Assembly (NCBI GenBank): GCA_964020155.1
Contig: OZ026570.1
Coordinates: 3,420,779-3,484,778 of the forward strand
Reading direction: 5' to 3'
DNA length: 64,000 nt
From: Chondrilla cf. caribensis
Lineage: Eukaryota > Porifera > Demospongiae > Chondrillida > Chondrillidae
Shown here: piece by piece, positions 29,701-44,700 of the stretch
Position numbering within the stretch: the first letter of the stretch is position 1
How the letters are laid out: every line of letters begins with the position of its first letter
The notes under the pieces: generated by a model
Told to the model about the DNA's origin: nothing
The model's input: the letters and a program-made list of their open reading frames with translations, nothing else
Database searches by the model: none
Translations under genes and position numbers: made by a program

Positions 29701-32700
29701 AGTGTTGTTGATGGATGTGGCTACCTGTCGTAGCTGCTTGATCCGGTTGAGATCGTTAATTCTGATTTCAACTTCAACGATAGATTCTACTGTGTCTGGT
29801 GGGAGATACGTGTCCAATCCCAGGGTGTGGAACCGAAGTGGATCCCAACCTGAGTACGGGTCGGACAGCAGAGTGATCTGTGTTGGATCCAGCATTGTGC
29901 CGAGGACAGTCTCCGAGAATGTGAGCGTGAGAATTCCCGTATTCATGTCAAGTTCGAAACACTCCAGTTCCGGGTTGGTGGTGTCGTAGGTGTACTCTCG
30001 GACGTTCTGTGCATTCACACCGCTCACCAGCGCCTCCACAGGCAGCCCTTCCTGGTCCTTCACTGCACACGGCTCAAGTGAGAGCCAAGAGTTGGTGGGC
30101 GTCTCCGCAATTCCCAGAGATTTGATGCGATTGAGGTCATCGTGGGTGAAGTTCACAATCAGGACAGTCTCATCGATTTCCACTCCCTGGTCCAAATTGG
30201 CTCTGAACTCATCCACAGACATCAGTGGGGCAGATCCATTCCCGTACCCGATCACTGTCATGATCATCGTCTGCGAGGACCCTTCGGCCATCATCACAAC
30301 ACCAGTACGATTATCACCGCCGGTTGCATTCACGCCACCACTTCCGGTTGAATTCGTGCCACCGGCCATCACAGATGCCATCAATTCCCTTGATGGCATC
30401 AGTAGGTACCCTCCCGTCAGGGTGTGACTGACACTGCCGGTAAAGTCGCTCTGAAGAGTGATGCACGAGAAGTCGACGGACATGAAGTCCACCACCTCCA
30501 TGAAGTACAGCCACAGGAGCCCCTCATTCATGTCCAAATCAAAGGTCTGCACTCGAGGACGTGTTGTGTCCTCGAGGAAGATCGCAATTTCGAGAGCATT
30601 TGAAGTTGGAATGGGAACCACAGGATTCCTTGCCATGTCAGCAATAAGGTCACTTGTGAAACTGATGAAAGAAGTCGTGTTGCTGACAAAAAGGTCTTCG
30701 AGTTTCTTGATCTCGTTCAAATCATCACGAGTGATGTCTATCACCACACTCAATCCATCTGGACTTGACGTACTTCCACCAGTAAGGTTGTAACCGGACC
30801 CATTCCCACTTTGTGAATTTTGAAGTCGGAGTTGGTCTGGTAAAACAGTATCTGTGTCAACAACTTCATCAAACACCAAAGTGATTGTGCTGGCATTGAT
30901 GTTGACATAGAAAGCTATCACATTCGGGGAGATTGTGTCGGGATAGAAATATTCCGCTTGTAAAGTATCCTCTAGAACACCGTTACGATCTCGGGCCAAG
31001 TCGACCACAGCGGATGACTGAATTTGTAAATAGGTGTTGTTGATGTCAGTGGCCAAATCAGTGAGCAGTTTGATGCCATTAAGATCGAGCTGAGTGGCAG
31101 TCAAGTTGAGATTGAGGATGTGGGAGTTGGGCCCAATCGGGACAGCTGATCGAAGCATGTAAAATGTGTCGTTGGAATCTCCAGAACTTCTCAGAATGAT
31201 ACCATTTGCTCTCAACGAGGAGAAATCAACAGTTTCGTCAAATGTCAGAGAGAGAATCTCGGAAGTGAGGTTGAGTGTGAATGACCTCAAAATGGGACCA
31301 TCTTGATCCCGGATGTATCCATCGGCCATTATGGCATCATCGACATCGATCGGGATCACACGATTACCGTTCATGTCGGTGATAGCATACATCGTGATGG
31401 ATATGAAGGTTGACTCTATTTCCTGTGCAAGCTCTGTGTAAAACTTGATCAAATTTGAGTCAAATTCACCAATGACGACGGTAACCATGGAATCATTCGT
31501 GCTGGACATTCGGTCAGTGTAGAGGGGGAATTCCCCTGGGTTGAGTGTAACAGACTGCGTGTCATTGTCGTACTGCCACTCTGATAGAAGTGTGATGGCC
31601 GACACGTTCAGTGAAACAACGCTCACTGTCTCACTGAATTCCAATTCCAAAATGGGATTTGGACCGTTCATGTCCAGCGAGAACATATCCAGTGTGGGTC
31701 TCACGATATCTGACGTGTACTTCCTCACCTGTTGAGGGTGAGTGGTGTTGATGGGAACAATGCTGTTATTGTTCATGTCGGCTATCAGAGATGACAGAAT
31801 TGATGCAAATGTTGTTGAATAGGACACGGCCAGATCAGTCAGTCGCTTGATGCTGTTACGATCCTCGACGTTCAACTCCAGAACAAAGTCGGTCCAGTTT
31901 TGCTGAATGGGTAGATTGTCCCCACCAGTTAGTTTGTAACTGGTTACGGACGTTTCATTGGTTGTGACTGGCATGCTCTGTAAACTGAGAGAGTTGGGAT
32001 CGAATGACATCACATTAACAGTCTCCGAGAAGCTCAGCGTGATCGCATCGGCAGAGAGATCGAGATCAAAGGCTATCAGCTCTGGTGGAGTAACGTCCTC
32101 GGTGTGGTTGCCAGCTCTGGTGATGTTACTGGCAACGTTCATGTTGTCCGCATTGTCCCTGATGGTGTACTCCGTTATCGTCAAGTAGGTGTCATCCACA
32201 GATGTACCAAGAGTGGACAATGCTTTGATAGTGTTGAGGTCGTACCATCCGAGATTCACTACGATGACGGGCCAGTCAGAGCTGTTGGTGGAACTCCCCA
32301 GGGGTCCGGCAGTGAGGGTGAACTGCTGAGTCAGCAATGTGGGGGAATTGCTGAGGGTGATCTGGGTCACGTCCAGCGAGGATGTATTCACGGTTTCGGA
32401 AAATGTGAGAATGATCTCACCTTTGTCCATGTCGAGGTGGTAATCAACCAAATGCGGAGATGTAGTGTCTGCAGTGAAGTTGCTCACTCTACGGGCAGCG
32501 TCGTAAGATACAGGCACGACGTAGTTCATGTTCATATCAGTGATGGCAAATTCGCCGAAGGAGATGAACGTGTCATTTCCATCATTGGCAAGATCAAGCA
32601 AGGACTTCACCCTGTTGAGATCGTAGGGCTGTAGGGCCTGCATGATGATGTAGCTGTCCCCTGTGAGGAGGGTTTCTGTTGACAGTGTGTAGCTTTCTCC

Positions 32701-35700
32701 GAGTGGACCAGACGTGTTAGCCCTACTCTGCAGGGTGAACTGGTCAATCATGAAACTGGTGGCATCGACTGTTTCTGTGAATGTGAGTGTCAAGAGTCCC
32801 GTGTTGAGGTCAAAATCAAAGGAATCCAGTTCTGGACGTGTTCTGTCCTCTGTGAAGTTAGTCACACCCACAGCCTCGCCATCCAATATCGGCACAACCG
32901 GGTTGTTATTCATGTCCACCAGAGTGTAGTTCTGGAGGGTTATGAACACATTGGAACCATCCGGAGTGCTAGCAACACCACGTATCCTCTTGATTTCGTT
33001 CAAATCGTAAAAGCTGAGATAAACTTCAAGAACCGTGGAGTCTTCGGTGGAACTGACACTATCGGTCAAAATGAACACATTATCGTTGGATGAGGAAGTC
33101 TGGTTGTCTTGGAGACCAATCCCCACCACGTTAAGGGAATCTGCTTCCACTGTCTCTGTGAACACAAGAGTCAGGACACCACTGTCCAGGTCGAGATAGA
33201 AATCGTCCAGTTCGGGTGGGGTGGTGTCTGGGGTGAAGGTGGTTGCCATGATAGCATCATCAACAGCAATACCTTCGACTCGATTCATATTCATGTCATC
33301 GATTCCTCCCCCACTAATGATCACAAACGAGTCGTACACGGACGTTGTGATGGTTCTGATCCGCTTCAATTCGTTGAGGTCGTCAATATCAAGGAGAATG
33401 TGAACAACAGTGTCGTTCATCACGTTGGTGACAACTCCCCCACTCAGTGAGACCAATACATTATTATTACTCTGGTTGTTCACAATGTCCAGTGAAGTGA
33501 AGTCGAGAGAAATCGTATTCACTGTCTCTGTGAAAGTGACGGTGATACTGCCTTCGTTCATGTCAACTTCGAATCCAATTAGTCTTGGGGACGTTGTATC
33601 GGCTGTAAAGGACGTTACCACGGTAGCATTGCTGTTAAGTACGGGAATCAACATGTTCTCGTTCATGTCATTGATGGAGAAGGAAGTCATACTGAGGTAG
33701 GTTGTGTCGTTGGATACGGCCAGCTGTGTCAACCGCTTGATCTCGTTTAGATCATCTGGACCAATGAAAATGCATATGATGGGCCAATTGGAGCTGTTGG
33801 AAATCGAAACACGTGTGAGAGTAAACATGTCATGTTTGGTTGCTGGGGAAACAGCCTGCAGAGTAACCTCGGCCACGTTCAAAGAAGAGACATTAACAGT
33901 TTCCGAGAATGTCATGTGTAATTTTCCCGCGTTGATATCAAGGTCAAAGGTCACCAATCTCGGTCTCACTTTGTCCTCGCTGAACAGAGTTACTCGGAGA
34001 GGTGCCTCAAGTGGGATTGGCTCCACATCATTGCTGTTCATGTCATCAACTGCGAAGGGCTCCAGTGCCAACCAGGTGGTTGAATTGTCCACAGCCAGTT
34101 CAACCACACTCTTCATATAGTTGAGGTCATCTTCGTGGAGTCTGATTAACAATATTGGATCATCAGGACCAAAGAGGGAGCCCCCTTCGTTAGGTTGCAG
34201 GACCACACCCCTCAACAATGTACGCATGTACACAGTTGAGTTGGTCTCATTTGCGGCTGGTCCACTAACGATGGTAATCCCCACTGAGTTGAACATGCCA
34301 GCATCTACGGTTTCAGAAAAGTACAGAGTTAAGATTTCACTGGTCAGATCCAGATCAAACCGGTCTAATCTGGGATCCATCATGTCCGGTATCAACATCT
34401 CCGCCTCGTACATATCGAGTGGATAGTTCCAGTTCTCATTCATGTCTTGAACGAGGAAACTGGTCACGCTGATCAAAGTGGACTCCTCGCTGATACACAG
34501 TCTGCGTCTCCTTTTAATTTCATTCAAGTCCGAGTTGCTAAGATACATCGTCACCACCAGCTGTCCTGACAACGTTTCTGTCATCACGTAACCTGATTGT
34601 AGAGTGTATGATTCGACAGTGGTCCCATTCAGTGAGGAATAAAAGGTGATTTGCCTGGCATCAATTGTATCGGCATCTACTGTTTCATCAAACGTGAGGA
34701 TCAGCATGTCTGCGTTCAAATCCAGAGTGAAATTGGTCAGAGTGGGCGGGGTGATGTCGGCGGTAAAATTCCTCACCCGCAGACTGTCATTAGCCGAGAT
34801 GGCCACGATGGCATTCCCGGACATGTCCAGTACGTGCTCAGAAGTGAGGGATAGAAACGTGTCGTTATCTGACGTTGACAGATAGATCAGACGCTTCATC
34901 TCATTCAAGTCGTCCACAGTGATGGACAGGCGAATGATCACAGCATCCCGATCGAGCAAAGTACCGCCCCTCAACGTGAAGTGATGGAGAGAAGAGTTCA
35001 ACGAGGTCTCACTCTGAAGGGTCAGCACCCTTGAGTCAAAGTTGTTGGTGTCCACTGTCTCAGAGTACACCAGCGCCAGAACTCCCGTATTCATGTCAAG
35101 ATCGAAGTCGATCAGTTCGGGAGGTGTGCTATCTCGGACGTAGAACATCGCTGGTAATGCTGCTCCGTTGCCTATTGCTACAACTTCATTATCAAACATG
35201 TCACGAATGAACGCACTACTTATGACAATGTGTGTGTCCTCTAACCTTGTCCCAACAAACCTGTTCGCCTTCAACAAGTTGAGGTCCCTTTCCTCCAGGG
35301 TGATGTTTACGAGGGTTGAATACTCCATCGTCCACTCAGCCGAGAAGTTGGTGAAGATGTGGGTGGGGTCAGTGACATTGGGGCTGGCCTGGAGTGAAAT
35401 CTCCGACAGGATTAGAGTTGGAGATTGGATCGTTTCGGAGAATGTCAGTGATAGAACACCTGTGTCAAGATCGAGACGAAAATCTATCAATTCCGGAGGA
35501 GTGGTGTCGTTGATGAATTGCACTGCCATCAAGGCATCATCCGGTGTCCATGGTATCACTTCATTGTCATTCATGTCAACTACGGTCCAGTTCGTGATGG
35601 AAATGAAGGTGTTCCCGACACCCGTTGCAAGATCGGGAAGAGCCTTGACTGCGTTGAGGTCACTAGGTCTGAGCTTGATGGTCACCTCAGTCCCATTCTC

Positions 35701-38700
35701 AGTTGTAGTCACGTCTGCATTGGAAACTTGGACAAAACTGGAGCCGGAATCGCTGTCACTCTGGGCCTTTTGTATGGTGATCTGATTCGTGTCAAACGTG
35801 TCGACGTTAACAGTCTCATCGAAGGTGAAGTGCAGCTCACCAGTGTTGAGGTCCATGGTGAAGTACAGCAAGTTGGGAGACACCAGATCCTCTGTGTAGT
35901 CCTCCACTGCTAGCAGTATCGGCTTCACTCTGTTCGAGTTGGTGTCATTTATGGCCTCCGAGGTGATGGAGAGATAGGTGGTCGTGTTGCTGGTAGCCAA
36001 CAAGTAGAGTCTCTTAATCTCATTGAGGTCCTCGTCTCCAAGATCAACCATGATGGTGGGGGAATCGGCATCCATACTTGAGCTGTTGACAAGACTGTAG
36101 ATAGTGGAGGTTGATAGGTCAGGACTTGAGGAGAGGGTGAACTGGGTTATGTTGAGAGTGGACACATCCACCGTTTCGTTGAAGGTGAGCGTCAACTCGT
36201 TGTTGGTGAGGTCCAGGTTGAACTGGAGGAGGCAGGGTGACTTTGTATCTGGAGTGTGTGTGCCCACTCTCATGGCAACAGTGCTATTTATAGGTATGAC
36301 ATCATTTCCTGCCATATCGTCAATAGTGAACTCCTGGATGGTGAGGTAAGTGTTGGAGTCCACCGTGGCCAGCCCTCGGACGGACTTGATGTAGTTGAGG
36401 TCGTCTGCATCCAGTTGGATAACAACAACGGTACTGTCTGGCATGATAGACCATCCTCCATACAGAATACGTTGCTCAGAGGGGGGATCCCCTCGGTTTG
36501 AAATGACGGCAAGTCCCACTGTGTTAAGGGTGTCCTGGTCGACGGTTTCATCAAAGGTGAGAAGAAGCTGCTCAGATGTGAGATCAAGATCGAACGACAC
36601 CAGAGCTGGTCTGGTTGAGTCGTTGGTATATCCAGACACCTGCAATGCATTGCCATTGGGGATCGGGTAAAGATGGTTACCACTGACGTCCTGAACGGCT
36701 GCTGTGGTGACACGGATCCAGGTGTCGTTTACGTCTGTTGCTAGCATGTCTAGTCGCTTGATCTCATTAAGGTCTGGCACATTGAGCTCAACAGTGAGGA
36801 CGGGATCAGCCACACCCTCCACCACCCCGCCCGTCAGCATGGTCCGCTGATCCCCGGCAGTGTAGAGGTAGTTCTGGATGGTGAACTGCGTGACATCCAG
36901 GACGGTTGGTTCCACCGGCTCCGAGAATGACAACTTGAGTACACCAGTGTTCATGTCGAGATCGAATGCCTCCAGTCGCGGCTGGGTTTCATCCGGAAAT
37001 ACAAAACTAGCTTGCAGAGGAACCAAACTGGTGTATGGTACAATCGGGTTTCCACTCACATCAACAACAAGTTCTTCTGGGAAGGACAGGAAGGTGTTTG
37101 AGCGGTTGGTGGCTAGATCAAGCATACGCTTGATAGCATTGATGTCCCTTCTTGCAATCTGTACAGTTACTTCGGGTGTGATGATGCTGAGAGGGAGGGT
37201 GTTGGTGTCAAGAGTGAGGGTATGACTGTTTGCAACCATACTGGGACCAGCCAAAACAGTGATGAGAGTTGTGTTAACAACAACAACTGTCTCCGAGAAT
37301 GAGAGGTAGAGTTGATCGAGATCGAGCGACAGGTTATAACTGGTGAGTACTGGAGGGATCAGGTCAGCAGTGTAGTTGGTAACATGCAGTGTAGTGTCTC
37401 CGTTTGTCCTCTCCATCACGCTGACACCATTTTGATCGACAATAGTAGTTGAGTTGATGGTTATCCAAGTTGTCTCTCTAGTGAGAGCGATGCTGAGGGC
37501 CTTGATGGTGTTGAGGTCATCATGATCGAACCTGAAACTCACGATAGTGGAGTCCTCGTAACTCAGAAGCTCCCCACCCGTGAGAGTGTAGGTGTTGTTG
37601 GTGTCAAAAGCAGACTGTAGTGTGATCCCGCTGAAGGTGATGGAGGGAACACTAACCGTCTCACTAAACTCCAAAGTGATGATCTCCGAGGACATGTTGA
37701 CATGAAACGCCATCAAGATGGGCATGGTGGTGTCATTGATGAAGGTCACTTGGCATCTCGGATCACGGGTGCCCACCAGATGCATTGGGTTAGCATTGGT
37801 GTCCAGGATGGTGTAACTATCGGCAGCTAAACACGAAGTGTCCGGATCAATGAGAAGGTTTTCGATCTTCTTGATGGCATTGAGGTCATCATCACTGATG
37901 AAAACCTTGATCTGCTGACTGATGTTACTGTAGGTGTCTCCTCCCGTTAGCCGATAGGACACCGCACTCCCAGGTGAGTTCAGGAACGTTATCCCCGTGG
38001 GATCCAGCGAGGACCCATTCACAGGTTCATCGAAGTTCAAGGTGAGGCATCCCCTGTTGAGGTCGATGGTGACCGACTTCAATACAGGCGGCACAGCGTC
38101 TGCGATGTACCCACCATCCATGACAGACAGAAACGTTGAAACAGCTGCATTGGTCTCTATTGACAGATCGACCACAAACTCACCATTGGCAGAGAGGAAG
38201 GTGTCAGCAGCTGTTGTAGCCAGGTCCGTGTTTGCTTTGATGGCGTTGGCATCTTCCACCGACAGACGCACCTTTACGGTTGGTGAGTTGTCGCTGATGA
38301 CTACACTGCTCGTCAGTGCATAGCTGAGAGCATGGGGAGAAGTGTAGTTTGCTGAATACAGAGCAAGCTGGCCAATAACGAGTGAGCTGGAGTTCACGGT
38401 TTCCTCAAAAAACAGAGTGAGTATCTCCGAGGACAGGTCCAGAGCAAAACCATTCAGTACAGGGGCAGTCGTATCTTGGGTGAAGCCCTCCACTCTAAGA
38501 GGCATTGCGTCTGAGATGTAAACAATGTTGTTGTTGTTTACATCCCTGGCAAAGGAGGAGTTGATCTGGACATACGTGTCGTTATCGTCTCTTGCCAATT
38601 CAGTGAGATATTTGATGTTGTTTAGATCATCGCGGCTGATATCAATGAAAATCACTGGACCATCACCTGTCACTACGAAACTAGTGTTGAGGGTGTACCC

Positions 38701-41700
38701 GGTGTTATTGGGGGCGGGACCAGACAAAAATGTCAACTGGGTGACATTGATGGAGTTGGCATCAACAGTTTCGCTGAAATACAAAACCATCATACCTCCT
38801 TGATCGAGGTCCAGATCAAAGCCGAGGAGTACAGGATCAATCATATCTTCAGTGTATATCGTAACAGCAGTCGCATTGACTCCGCCCACCAGCGGTAGGA
38901 TTTCATTCCCATTCATGTCCAAGACAAAGTTGGAACCAAAACTCGCAAAAGTGTCAGAATCGGAAGTCGCCAAATCACGAATTTTCTTGATCTCATTGAG
39001 ATCTTCCAGCCCGAGGTCGATGGCTACCTTGTTGTCATCCGTGCCGTTAACCACAGCACTGCCATCCGCCTCTGTTGTCAAGGCATAGTAGGAGGTGGAC
39101 GGGCTTGCAGAGTTAGACGACAAAATGGCCAACTCTGAAATGTTCAACGTTTCAATGTCAATAACTTCTGAGAATGTCAGAAGGAGCAATTCTCTTGTCA
39201 AATCGAGATCAAACCGGAGCAACTGAGGTGGTACGAAGTCAGCAGTGAAATTGTCCACTTTGAGTGCGTCTTCCGGTTCAATGGGGGTAACAGGCTGTCC
39301 ATTCATATCAGTGATGGTGGTGTTAGGGAAGGAAATGAAAGTGTCGTTCACATTGGTGGCTATCACGGTGTAGCGCTTCAGGTTGTTAAGATCCACCACT
39401 CCCAGCTGGATGACAACCACCGTGTCGTTGGTGCTGGAGGTGTAACTGTTGTTTTCTCCTCCCACCGTGAGTCTCACTGCAACAGGCTGCGGAGTGCTGT
39501 CGTACACCGGTATGTACTCTGTGATGGTGTCAATGGTGGAGTTGGTGGACGTGAGGTTGGTGGAGGTGAGGTTGGAGGTGAGGTTGGTAAAGGTGACGTT
39601 GGTGGACATTTCGATCACAACCGGGATGAAGTCGATGGGACCGGCTCTCGGAGCCTGATGGGAGAGAAGCACAATATCACTGATAATCAGAGAGGGGACA
39701 CTCACCACCTCGTTGAAGGTGAGGGCAAGGGTCTCGGCTGTTAAATCTAGCGAGAATGCTTCCAAATATGGCATGGTGGTATCCCGTATGAACATGTTTG
39801 CCATTTTTGCAGCAGTTGGGAGGATTTCAAGGATAGGGTTACTGGCTCCGTTGGTCTCCATGTCGCTGACCAGAGATGATCCGAAACTGATGAAAGTGGT
39901 TGTCATCAAATCAGCCAATCCGATCATCTGCTTCAATGTGTTCAAATCATCCACTGTTAGCTCCAGGACGATGTAATCTCGAGGGGTGGTGTTCCAGTAC
40001 CCTCCTGTGAGGGTGTGAGAGAGGGTGGGTGGAAAACGGGCTGCTTGAAGCCGTATGTCCGAGGGCCGGAAACTAGAAGAGTTGACAGTCTCGTTGAAGA
40101 ACATCGTCAGCTCTCCCGTGTTCAGATCCAGGTTGAAATCATCCAGTTGTGGCCTGTTTCGATCTGGTATGTACATGTTCGGTGAAGTCAGAGTTAGTTC
40201 GGTGCCCACATTACCAAAGGTGTCCATCACAACGGTGGACTGGATGTTAAGACCAGTTGATCCGCTATCAACAGCAAGATCTGGTAAAGCCTTGATGGCA
40301 TTCAGGTCCTGGTGTGTCAGCGGCACGTCGACCATCACTCTGAAGGGAAATGGATCTGGTATACCCCCAGTTAGTGTGAAATTGACGTAGTTTCTTCCCA
40401 CGAGGGTCAGCAAGGTGGAGTTGAATGTGCTGGGATTGACAGGTTCGTCAAATGTGAGGGTGAGTGTTGCCGTGTTTACGTCAAGGGTAAAGCCCAGGAG
40501 GACCGAGGGAGTCACATCGGGGGTCAGTGTCCCCTGCAGTGCATCTGTGGTGGGAATCACGTCGGCGGGGAAACCCCTCCAATCCATCACAATGAGGGAG
40601 TAGGACATGAAGGTGTTGTTGTTGTTCGTGGCAACCAGGGCATTGGCCTTTATGTCGTTCACAACACTGGTGGGCAACCTCTGCACAATGGTGTAGCTCC
40701 TGTCAGCTGTTGTAGTGAGGTTCACCAGGGAGTTCAGACTGACCACCTGGTCTGGGAGCTGCTGCTTTTGACTCTGAAGCTCAATGAACCGTGTTTCGAA
40801 GGTACTCACTCGGACTACATCAGTAAAGTTGATTTCAAGGGTCCCCTCATTGAGGTCAAGATGGAAGGACTCCACCACAACTTGCACAAAGTCTGGAAGA
40901 TAAAGGTCCACCCCCATAACACCCGACTCAAGGACAGCATTGCCATTCATATCCAGCACAGATCCATTGTTCACTCTCACAAAAGTGTTTGTTTGCACAG
41001 TTGCAATGGAGTCGTTTGACTTCAACGCCAGCACATCCTCCCTACCCAGGTACACAATGACCTGTATCTTGAGGGTATTGCTGACATAATCGGCCGTGCT
41101 GTCTGTGAGCGTGTGGACCACATTCCCCACCATGCTGCCCAATATTGCAATCCCGCTGATGTTGAGCGTGGTAATGTTCACAGGTTCACCGAACTCCAAA
41201 GTGAGTGTGTTGTCTCCGAGATTTATCTCTCTGAAGCTGACCAGGCCAAATCTGACTGTATCCGGATACACCACAGCAGCTTGCAAAGCGTTGAGGAGTG
41301 TGATTGGTACAACATCATTGTCTGCTACATCTTTAATGAGCTCGCTCGTGTGAGTGAGGTATGTGTTGTTCTCTTCCGTGGCAAAATCTTCAAAAGCTTT
41401 CAAATTGTCAAGATCCAGTTTGGATAAGTTGAACACTACGACGAGGTCTCCATCTTGAGACACAGCTGTACCGGGGACGCCCACCAAGGTGTAGTTCCTG
41501 GTTGAGTTGGGTGCAGCGTCGTGGAGGGTGATGTCGCCGGGTTCGAAGTGGAGAATGTTCACGGGCTCGTCAAAGGTCAACCTAACCTGGTCGACAGTCA
41601 AGTCGAGAACAAAATCGGTCAACAATGGAGAAATTCGGTCCGGCTCGTAAGACACAGCTCGATCTCCTATTGTGCGATATACAGGATTGTCTGACATGTC

Positions 41701-44700
41701 TAATACAGTACCGTTTTCCAGGGTGAGGTAGGATGTAGCTATGTCACTGAAAAGATTTGTGTTGGCTTTGATGGCATTCAAATCATCTATGTGAATTTCA
41801 ATATGAATGGTTGTTCCACTGATGTTTGTCAACAAGATGCCATCGTATTGGAGTGGGTAAACATGTTGGGCGTTACCAAATGTGTTCTGGAGGATGACGC
41901 CGGTGAAGTTGAAGGTGTCGAGGTTCACAGTTTCCGAGAAGGTCATGTGGATCCGTCCCAGGGTGAGATCCACAGTGAAGGCTTCCAACTCGGGTGGAGT
42001 CACGTCATCGATGTAATCCGCAGCCTGTATCCCAGTGCAGGTGAGGTCCTCGAACAGGTTCTCAGCTCGCTGGCCGGAAACGGGGAAAGAAGGCAATCCT
42101 ACATAATCCACAACTGCTCCTTCTTCAAGATATATGTACGTATCGTCTTCTGATTTCGCGAATGGCTTTTTGATGTCTTTGATCTCCTCTTGGTCGGTTC
42201 TGGTCAGTCTGACAATCACGGTAGAATCGAACTCCTCGCCATACACGATGCTGCTTGGTGAAAGCATCTGGATGAACAGGTCCACACCTAGTGTACCTGC
42301 AAGATCCTCTCTGTTGGCCAACATGATGGCACCAATGTTGAGGGATGATGGAACCACTGCTTCAGAGAACCTCAGAATGAGCAGATTGTCGTTCAAGTTG
42401 AGATCGAATGAGGTGAAATTTGGTCGTGTTACGTCGGGGAGTATCAGAACAGCTGGTAACGCTTCATTCTGAGGGGTTGTCCTTGAAGGATTGCCACTGT
42501 AGTCCTCGATGGACCCATTGTCCACTCGAACAAAAGCATTGCTGACGTTAGTGGTGAGGTTGACCATTGACTTCAGGGCGTTCAGGTCCGTGGTGTTGAG
42601 GATGGTGGTGATCGTGAGTGGGTCGATGGTATCCATGGCAACCAGCCCCGCCGACAACCTGTACCTCATGGGCAGAATAGCATCCGAGAGGTTCGCGGCA
42701 TTCTGGATCACAACCTGCTGGGAGTTGAAGGTGGACGCATAGACAGGTTCGTTGAAGGTCAAGTTGAGAGTTCCCGTGTTGAGGTCCAGCGTAAAATACT
42801 CCACATCTGGTCCCGTCTCGTCGGGGAATACCCTATCCGCCTGGAAGGCATTCTCAAAGTCAACACCAAACACGGTCCGATTGTAAATATCGTAGATGAC
42901 ATCGGGGAGGATGGAGACAAAGGTGTTGTTCGTGTCAGTGCCCAAGAGCAGGTCTGCCTTTATTGCATTGAGGTCGTCCACATCCAGCAGAATGTCAATG
43001 TAGTATTCATCAGGTACGGACTCATCCGGCGTTGCATACTCACCCTGGAGCGTATGTGTTATGTTGCTACCGGGAGCACTCAACAGGGTGACTGATAGCG
43101 GTTCTAGAGTCTGGGCTTCGAGTACATCGTTGAAGAACAAAGTGATGACTCCACTGTTCAAATCGAGGTCGAATCCCTCCAGTGACGGTGGGGTTAGGTC
43201 CGGCTTGTAGTCAACTCCTCGCACTCGTGTTGCCAGGAACGGGGACACAGGGACAACTTCATTCTCCACAAAATCCAAAATGGCCGACGAATTGAAGTAG
43301 ACGTAGGTAGTGCTGCCATTTTCAGCTATCGTGTGGTCCAATTTGATCAGCCGCAAGTCGAACCGATTGAAGTAAATCATGACCTGCAATTTCCTCTCGT
43401 CGACATACTCAATACTGCCTCCTGTGAGTCGAACACCTTCCTCGGGTCTCTCAACCTCATACGTTACATTACATCCTTCCAGACTGAGTGGATACAGGTC
43501 TGAATTTGAGATGTTGTAGATCTCTGAGAGTGTCTCGTTGTCGACTGTGGTCCGGTTGGTGGTGGAGTTCCACAACTCAAGCCTCCGCTGAATTTCCTCA
43601 TCCCGGGCTGCATCCAGCAGGTCCTCGAGGGGACAAGTCAAGCTGTATTGGTGCTGGGTGAGGTAGGGGAGACCATCCATGAAAATTGTACCATTTTCGT
43701 ACAAGAGAAACTGGGACCCTTCCTCCTGGACGAGGAGTGGGGAGGTATCGATGGTGTAGTTCCCGATGAACACAAACTCGTCGAACACAATGGATGAGCG
43801 ATTGACTGGCTCGTCAAACAACAAGGTGAAGGATCCGTTGTCTAGGTTGAACATGACAAAATCAACCAGCTCCGGGGGGGTGGTGTCGTAGATGAATCCC
43901 GATACCTGGATGGTCTGATTGGCAATACTGACGCCGGAGACATCTCTGATAAAACCATCACTGATTCCAAAGTATGAATTGCTCTCCTGTTCAAACAGAA
44001 ATTCAGTGGCCTTCAATAAAATGAAGTCGTCTGTGTTTATGGTCCAGGATATCAGCAAACCATCCTCGCTTCTTACAAAGGTGCCATGGTAACGAGGCGT
44101 GAAAGTGACAGCAGGTACCATGTCGTCCTGGAATGTCAAGTACAGAGGATTGAAGGAATTCTCGATAACTGGTTCGTCAAACGTCAGCATCATGGTACCC
44201 TGGTCCATGTCAATATCGAAACCGACAGGAATTGGAGGAGTGGTGTCTGGTGTCACCCGCTTCGGAACACGTTCTGGGGCCATGCTACCACTCATCAGGG
44301 GAACAACAAGGTTGTTGGAGACGTCGGTGACAAAGGTGTAGTTGAATCGCAACCAGCAGTTGAGAACACTCGTGCAGAGCTCAGTGTTCAGTTTGAGAAG
44401 ATCCAGCGCTTCGTCGTGCAGCTGAAGAACCAGTGTTGGGCCATCACCAGTTACCACGGTAGCGGGGAATGGATGGAACTGGTGAGTTGCATTAACGAAG
44501 GCCTCCTCCAGTGTGCTAATCCTCAGCCATACTCGGGTGGAAATGATAGTCTCAGAGAACAGCAGAGTGAGAGTCCCAGCATCCCTGTCTAACTCCTCAA
44601 AGGACACCAGTTCTGGTGGGGTGGTGTCAGCAACATGGCTACCCACCTCCATCGGGCTGGACAGACTGATGGGGATGATGGCATTGGAGGCTGCATCCCT

